Below, piece by piece: positions 41,701 through 50,700 of a stretch of 64,000 nucleotides of DNA. Positions within the stretch are counted from its first letter, which is position 1; each line of letters starts with the position of its first letter. This stretch comes from Zygaena filipendulae (Eukaryota; Arthropoda; Insecta; Lepidoptera; Zygaenidae). The notes under the pieces are model-generated. The model was not told the origin of the DNA. It ran no database searches and saw only the letters and a program-made list of their open reading frames with translations. The DNA lies in contig OU015671.1 in assembly GCA_907165275.2 (NCBI GenBank), positions 8,215,001 to 8,279,000 on the forward strand, given 5' to 3'. A program made the position numbers and the translations under genes.

Positions 41701-44700
41701 CTGCTGCACGCGGGCTGCTCGTGTGCACGCGTGCTTGATATTGTCCGACACACACACAGTCCTCTAGGCAGCCCCTAAGCAGTCACGAGAAGGCTTGCGA
41801 GTTCCTCTATGCTCGCCGCTACGTTGTGTCAAGGCTTGGAGAAACGCAAGGATTGTCACTTTTTACGTGGTAATAACATAGTTGCTTTTTTTTTTGCCCT
41901 TTCTATTTCTGTGGTCATTACGTATCCAGGGTCCGGGCATATGGGACGTGCTGTACGTGGAGGACTGCGAGGACGAGGGCCCGTACGAGTACCAGGCCAC
42001 AGTGGTCAAGTTCCGCTTGAATCGCACGCACGAGGCGTTCTCCTTAAACCTCACGTTGCCCGGAGTCATTAACATTACTTCGCACATGGTAATTAATACA
42101 TGGAGATAATACACGTACACGTGGAGAGATGGTTTCGTTCGCAATAGGGATGTTGACTACTTTTTAAAATCAAAACTCTAATTAGTCCGTCAGTTAGAAA
42201 ATAAAAAAACAATAGACACGTATTTTTTGCTTTTTTAAATAATGTAAAATATACAGAGATAAAGCGCATTAAAGTTTGGGGTGAGGGGGTCGTGACGTCA
42301 CTAACCGCTAAAACCGCCATACAAACTGTCAGAATAGTGACATCACGCGAAATTTCAACACAATATATCGCCGTTATTTTATGATTACGTAAAAAAAGAA
42401 AAAATACGTGTCCAATATTTTTTAATAATCTACAAGACGGACTAAAAAAAAAAATTAGTCAACATGCCCATTAAGTTGGAGATTTAAACACAAAAACAAT
42501 GTCAATGCGTGCGTGGAACCACCTCACATGCCAGGCGCGGATCTACAGTGGGAGCAGTGGGTGTCTTTGCCCCCCTGAGGACTAACTAGGTACTTTAATC
42601 AGACCTTATAAACATCTATGACCCTGTAAATTCCTGTAGTACCTAAATTCTAAAAAAATTGTAATGCAACCAAAAATGCCCCCCAACCAAATCCTAGATC
42701 CGTGCCTGTCACACGCTCACACTCTCACGCGCTACGGGACATGCAATGTGGCGGGATAGTACCGTATTTGTTTGGCACCGACTTCGAACCGATCAGCAGG
42801 AAGCACATGATATTACGCAGATTTCTGTATTTTGAATTCAATCTGTATTTTGTTCTTTCGTTTTTTAATATCACAGTGCATTTAGGTCGAATAGGCTTGT
42901 TTCCACTAAGAATAAATCGAATGGCTTTGAATTTCTAATGATTAACCATGTTAATAAGTAAACAAAAAAACAACTTTTCTATTAAAATAATAAAAGATTA
43001 ATAATATTTTTGGAAAATAAAATCGACAAAATGAGGCGTTTAATCACGCGACATTAAACAACAATCAGAGAAGCGCCTGGAAGCGTGACGTCACGCCCCT
43101 CGGAACGAGCGCGAAACACTATGTTGCAGCTGTCATTTTCGTATAAATTTCGAGTTTTCAGCAATTATTGTTAAATTAATACAGTTCGTTTTTAGTTTAA
43201 TCTTGAGAGATAGGTGTAATTTGCGATGGAATCAGGATTTAACAAAGCAAACAGCAATAATTTGCCCAAAATTGACGCCTTTATGCTTGGCAATTTTTTG
43301 CAATGAACATCATCATAATGAACACCGGCTTTTGTCTATCGGAATTCTGCAACGTTAAAACTTCTGTGTAAGTATTATGTGAAGAAAACACAATGTCTTA
43401 TTTAATTATAATTAATCATATCGTTTGGCAACTAAAAAAATAAGAAGAGTATGAATTATGTATTACATTTTATAAAACGAAAATAATATTTTAATTCAAA
43501 TAAATCATAAAACCCTATTCAAGTCATAACATTTTATAGATACAGCTGATACAGCTGTCCCGCGTGGTTTCACCCGCGATAATTTCGAAGTTCCCGAGGA
43601 ATTGTTTCACAAACTTTGCAACCCCTTTTCATCCCCTTAGGAGTTAAATCCTTTCTTATCGGATGCCTACGTCTTAAAAAGAACACACCCTCCCAGGTCT
43701 CTACGAACAACGGTTTAGGCTGTGCGTTGATCCACCAGTCATTCTGGACAAAGCATTTTATATGTATAGATGTATGGTATATTATGATAGATTTTGCCAA
43801 ATTAATATCTTTAACTAGGTATACATTTATAAATAGATACATCAAGTTGTGTTTAAAACTTACATCAAAATGATCTTCACAGAAATAAATTGTGTAATCA
43901 GTTGATAAAGTAAGAGCATCTTGCCTCCTTACCATTTTTAACCACTTTTTTTCGTATTTGTTTATTCGGAATGTATATGAATAATTTGTTTGGCGTTTTT
44001 ATCGTTGTACTTTTACATTGGGGCACCATACAGTATTTATAATACGAGTAATTCGTTATTTATTAAAAAACACAATTGACTGTCTTATACAAACACGGCT
44101 GTTTTCTAAGACGTGACGTCATTCAAGACGCCATGACAGTCTTGGCCTTTTTCGCGGTGCATTTCAAGTTCATTTCTAAAAACCCAAAATACTAATATAA
44201 AAGAGCTATTTTTCTTAAAATAACATATTTTTGGGGTAAAATAGATGCTAAGCTATAGTTTTAAACTAATTTCCAAATTTTGTCAACTAGCCTATTGAAA
44301 GTTTCGTGGGACATGTTGCTGAGTCTGACAGATTTCTCGTAGCGCGTGGAGCCATTTTCACCCACACAATATCTCAAATTTTAACAACATTTAAAACTTG
44401 TTATTTAATCAAATTAGTTTTGTCTCCTCCATCACGTCTTAATAGTCGCCCATTGTTGCCTCATCCATACATATTATAAAACAAAGTCCTCTGTCTGTCT
44501 GTTCGCGATAAACTCAAAAAGTACACAACGGATTTTCATGCGGTTTTCATAAATAGATAGAGCGATTCATGAGGAAGGTTTAGGTACATAATTTGTCAAG
44601 GTTTTGTGTAAACTGGTTGAAATCCTTACTTTTATAAATCCGAAAGTGAGTTTGTTTGTTTGTTTGTTACATTTCACGCCTAACGACTCAACCTATCGCT

Positions 44701-47700
44701 ATGAAATTTTATATACACGTTTCCAGGAGTACCGAGAAGGACATAGGGTACTTTTTGTCCTGTAATTCCTGCGGGAACTCCAAAATTACCGCGGACGAAC
44801 CTGCGGGGATTTATAGGTTTAATAGAAGCTGTATTTATTGTTTGTGCATGTCTATACAATAAAGTTACACATTTCAGCTGTCGGTAAAGATTTGCAAGAT
44901 GTCGGACGGCGTGTGCAAGCCGTACCAGGAGTTTAACGACGAGTGCGCGTGCTGCATGATCAATAAGTACGCGCGGAAAAACTTCGAGAAGGCATTGAAA
45001 ATTATGAACGTGGATCCGCTCGATTGTCCGATACCCGCAGTGAGTTCTCGCCGATAATAGTCTTCTATCCTACTAATCCTACTAATATTACAAACGCGAA
45101 AGTTTGTAAGTATGTATGGTTGGATGGATGGATGGATGTTTGTTACTCTTTCACGCAAAAACTAATGGATGGATTTAAATGAAATTTTACAATAATATAG
45201 CTTATACATTAGATTAACACATAGGGTACTTTTTATTCCGGAATTCCCGGGGAACTCTGAAATTAACGCGGGTAAAACCGCGGGGCACAACTAGTACAAT
45301 ATCATAAAGAGATAAAGTGAATTGTGAGTTTGTGACGTTGTACCCCTACAACACAATCTCTGGATGTACTGAACCGATATTGAAAATTATTTCACTTTAT
45401 TTACTTTTATCCCGAAATTCTCGCGGGAACTCCGAAATTACCGCGAGTTCACCGCGGTGGGACAGCTAGTTATTAATCCAGAAGCTGAACTCCGCGGTTT
45501 CACTCAGAATTGCGGTATAAAAAGTAACCTATGTCCTTCCTTTGTACCCCCGACAACATGTATACAAATATTCGAAGTGAGGAGGGAGCCGTTAAGTTGT
45601 GAAAGCCTAACAAACAACAAACACATTTTCGCATTTATTAACTAATAAGTTAGGAAGTAGAAACAGCGTTCCCGACGGGTGGACATTTTACCATCACAAT
45701 TACATTTTCTCCCCCAGGGCGAGTACTACCTGGGGAATTACGATTTCAACTACTGCGAGCTGCCGAAGAAGAGTTTGTACGGCGAGTTCCGCGCCTACAG
45801 CTACTTCCTGACCCCGCTGGGGGAGGTGGCGGGCTGCGTCAAGGTGGTGCTGCTGTTCGAGGAGTGCGGCGAGTGCGACCAGTGCCCGGACGACGAGGGC
45901 GCCCAGTGACCGGGGGGAGGGGGGACGGGGGGGGGGACGGGGGGGAGTGGGAGGGGAGGGGGACTCAATACTACTGTCACTGGTTAAGCAATAAAATTAT
46001 ACACCAATAAACGTTTCGTAGCTTATCTCATCTCGTACCTACTTCCGATACCCCTCACATAAGCTAAGAATCCTAACTACAATACGGTATTTTATACCGA
46101 ATGCGAATGTGAGTTAAATAATTTTAAAAAGCTTTTATTTAACTTGCAATGTATGTATGTAACTATGTTTGCTCTGAGCGATAAGACCGCCGATTGTTAC
46201 ACCTTGTAGTAAAATTGTTTTTGTTATTGTTTATTTTAAGTGGTGTTCAATAAAGAGTTTATTAATATTATTATTATGTTTGTACGGGTCGAATCTTGGA
46301 ATTCAATTTTGAAGCAGATATCTTCAACCGCTGAAAGATACAGAAAAAGACATGCCGCCCCCCGCCCCCGTACCTGACGAGCAGCTCGAACTGGTGGTGC
46401 TGCAGCAGGTGCTTGTTGGTGGGCAGGCGCGCGGCCAGGTCGCGCACGAGCTCGGCGCGCGCCGCCCCCCCGCCCCCCGCCCCCGTACCTGACGAGCAGC
46501 TCGAACTGGTGGTGCTGCAGCAGGCGCTTGTTGGTGGGCAGGCGCGCGGCCAGGTCGCGCACGAGCTCGGCGCGCGCCGCCCCCCCGCCCCCCGCCCCCC
46601 GTACCTGACGAGCAGCTCGAACTGGTGGTGCTGCAGCAGGTGCTTGTTGGTGGGCAGGCGCGCGGCCAGGTCGCGCACGAGCTCGGCGCGCGCCGCCCCC
46701 CCGCCCCCCGCCCCCCGTACCTGACGAGCAGCTCGAACTGGTGGTGCTGCAGCAGGTGCTTGTTGGTGGGCAGGCGCGCGGCCAGGTCGCGCACGAGCTC
46801 GGCGCGCGCCGCCCCCCCGCCCCCCGCCCCCCGTACCTGACGAGCAGCTCGAACTGGTGGTGCTGCAGCAGGTGCTTGTTGGTGGGCAGGCGCGCGGCCA
46901 GGTCGCGCACGAGCTCAGCGCGCGCCGGCGCCGCCCGCAGCGCGCGCAGCACCGCCGGGAACGACTTGCGCGCGTCCGCGTACCGGCACTCGAAGATCGC
47001 CGCCACGCACGACCGCAGCACCTGGCGCACACGCAACATCATCAGGCTGCACTTAGGTGCAGGCAGGATTGATTCTATGCCCTTATTATGTCAAAGTTTC
47101 TTAAATGACTAATACACACGTTACCCTAAGTGACTTTAGCACAAACAGATCAGACTCTACTCGCCTGTGCCAGGTGACTTATGGATGTCAAACGCCCACA
47201 AGGAATGCATATTGACATTCATTTTGCAAGCAAACAGTTTAAATATCAAAGAACATCTGATAAAATATAAACAGTCAGCATCAGAAACATATTATGAATA
47301 AACATTTACATCGTAGCTGGTCTTTATTCCAATTATTGCAATAAATTCAACGGCTGTCGAGAGTAGTTCAACATTCCTGACGGTGGTTGGTGTGTAAGGT
47401 AAGCTGAGTGAAAACGAGTGGCGCGGTGGCGCATACCTCGAGCCGCCGGGCGCTGTTGGTGAGCAGCAGCTGGCCCGGCTCGGCGGCGGCGGCGGGCGGC
47501 GCGGCCAGCGGCACGATGCGGGCGCTCGGCGCGCGCAGCGGGGGCGCCCTTAGCATCCACATACAATATTATATATTAACTACAGCAGAAGGACAATGTA
47601 GGCGGGCAAGTGCGACAGATATGAACGAATACTCTTACTTTTCCAAAAATATATATAAAAAAAAATACAAAAATATATTTTTTATCGATTAGTGTACAAG

Positions 47701-50700
47701 TGAGTTATTCAAACGATCATAGTTTAACTTATACAAGTTGTAAAAGGTACATAAAATGACATAAGGCACTTTTTATTCCGGAATTCCCGGGGAAACTCCG
47801 AAATTAACGCGAGTGAAATCGCGGGGAGCAGCTGCCTAGTTTCATGTTTATTTCTGTCGCGACTGTACATATCGTACTTGTGGTTGAGCGCGTTCCGGGC
47901 GGCCAGGTCGTGCAGCACGGCCTGCACGCGCGCCGCGTCCAGCGCCGGCAGCGGCGGCTGGTGGATGCGCGCCGACACGCCCTCCGGCGGCCGCAGGATG
48001 CGCTGCTGGGACGCCTGCACACAAGTTATACATCTTCTATACATATAAAACGCTTTGTCCTGAATGACTAATCGATCAACGCACAGCCCAAACCGCTGAT
48101 CGTAGAGACCTGAAACTTGGAGGGTGTGTTCTTTGTATGATGCAGGCATCCGATAAGAAAGGATTTTTGAAAATTCAAAGTAAAAAAAAGCAAAGTTTGT
48201 ATGGAACAACTCCGCGGGAACTTCGAAATTATCGCGTGTGATATGTATATTTATAAAACAGTGCCGGTGTCTCGTCTGCAGTTTACACCCTGTATAATTT
48301 TTAGACACTTACACGGAGTATAAGATTTCCTCGTCTAACTTTAAGCCTTAACGGCTCAACCGGTCATCATGAAATTTTGCATACACGTTGTCAGGGACAG
48401 AAAAGGACTTAGGGCACTTTTTACACCGAAATCTCCGTGGGAACTGTGACATTATCGCGGATGAATCTGCGGGGAACAGCTAATAACTAAAACGCCTGAG
48501 TGAGCGGGTATCACCTGCGGGCTGGGGCTCTCGTTGAGCTGCAGCTGCAGCGCCAACTCCTGGATGTGCTGCAGCTGGAGCTCCGGGCGCTGCGCCTCCA
48601 GACGCTGCTGCTCCGGCAGGTTCCTGAGCACCAGCGACGAGAACAGTCATCCAAGTTTAGGTACTTCTCACTTTAATATTGTTGGTATTACATGACTGAT
48701 AAGAAAAGGGTGTACCGAAATGAAAGATTCCAAAATGTGTTCATTACACACTTATTCAAATATTTATTTATTTATTTATTTTTAGGAAGACCAAGACTAG
48801 ATTTAAAGAGCTCGTTAACAGTTCTGCTCGCCCGCACAATATATGAATTTTGACGGTAGTATTTGCAGTAAATTTTTCCTTAAACGTCAATTTTTTTTTC
48901 GAAAATATATCTTTACAACAAAAAAACTTGTAGCCTTATGTATTATACACCTGTACAATGTAAATCATAAGATTAAAATTGTTGAGCTTAGGTCCAGCTG
49001 AAAATCAGCGCTATTACTTCGTGCGAAGTGACATATCCCGCTGGGAAGCTTTTTGGTATATTTAGGGCATATTTTTCTTTCGTTAGTGTACATATACCAT
49101 ACATAATAGTATCTCGAAAGTGTATAAGTAAGTGCGAAAGAGAAACACGGAATCTCCCCCTTCTTATTAAAAAAAAACAACTATTTAAAAAAATCTTTAA
49201 AGCGCTCGCGTGTCGGCACCGCGTCCTCGGCTAAGACCGTTGTAGAAGGTGTAGTGTGGGAGTGTATGTAGGAATTTTAAGACAAGCGGGTATAACTGAC
49301 TGCACTAGGTCGTCCCATATGTCGGTGGGGCGCCACGGCGGGCCGCGCTCGGCGACCAGCCCGTTGAAGTACATGGAGTCGAGCAGCCGCAGCGCGAACG
49401 GGCACTGCGCCAGCCCGCGCGCGCCCAGGAAGCCCGCCTTGTGGAACGTCAGCACCGGCGACGGGTGGATGCGGATTATCGTCAGGCAGTGTCTGCACAC
49501 GGATTATACGCACATTATACAAAACGTTCAGAATGGCCAGCAGATACAAGATAGTGTAAGAGATCTTTATTATATTATGTGCAATATTCCTCTGTGCGTG
49601 CATGCGGGCGTACGCACACGCGTGTCGCAATATCGTACCATATTTCTATCGCTAATTCAATCGTTGCAATTTTTCTACTATTTTATTTTGAAAAACAGTA
49701 AAACCTTGCCGAACATAGAAAAGAGTAGTAACAAATACAAATGAAAAAATTAACAATAATTGAAATTAAAATTGTACTATTTTGCTACCGAAATTCCCCA
49801 AAAGTACTATAATATGATTGTACATACTTTTAGAATAGAATAGAATACACTTTATTGTACACCAAAATAATGTTACAGTGTGTTTACAAAAACTTTTAAC
49901 TAAAGGCATACAAAAGGCGGTCTTATCGCTTTACTAGCGATCTCTTCCAGACAACCTTTGGGTGGATAGGGCAAATACAGAAAATTTATATGTTGATTTG
50001 GTATATATAGGTAGAACAAGAATCATAAAATAATACAAAATATACACATAGAACATAAATATAAAAATACACCTATACTTTTAGCTAAAAAAAACGTGTT
50101 GTTGACCCTAGCCACCGTGCACCGGCAGGCGGCGGCCGCTCACCTGTAGCCCTGCAGCAGCGTGGCGAGCGTGCGCATGAACACGGCCCGTATCTCCTTG
50201 TCCTGCAGGTGCGGCGGCGAGGCGGCGGGCGGCGGCGGCGCGAAGGCCGCGTCCGCCGCGCGCAGCTCCGGCTGCAGCACCAGCGCCAGCGCCGCCTGCA
50301 GCGACGCCAGCAGCGCGCCCTCCGGCCGCGGCACGCACACGCCGCCCGGCACGTGCAGCGAGCCCACGTCCAGGTCCGCCACTATCACATCCAGCTGGCG
50401 ACACACATACATTTTTGATGTGAAACGTTTGATGCGGCGCGTCGCCACGCTATGTGATAATATAGGTACATATATTGTGTCATGTAATGCGGTGTGGCGA
50501 CGCGTCGCCACGGCATGCGTCGTCAAACCACGTGGTAGCATAAAATATGTAAAATGTAATGCGGCGTGGCGACGAATCATCACGACATTCGTCGCCATGC
50601 TATGTGAATGTGATAGTGTATAATGTAAACGTGTATTCAGTGTGGCAACGCGTCGCCACGCGTAAGTGATTACGCGACTGAAATCACTAATAAAGAAAAT

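Noticed and set aside
46236..47042. 268-codon uninterrupted minus-strand frame taken as one exon
   Set aside because: Only 46837-47021 matches Sbf and has the required phase and donor. The rest is the 116-bp array read in successive frames. It is kept as a possible isoform in the findings, not as a default exon.
47724..48308. 194-codon minus-strand ORF
   Set aside because: Only 47878-48014 is Sbf coding. The flanks are Helitron-type repeat and intron lacking splice support as one exon.
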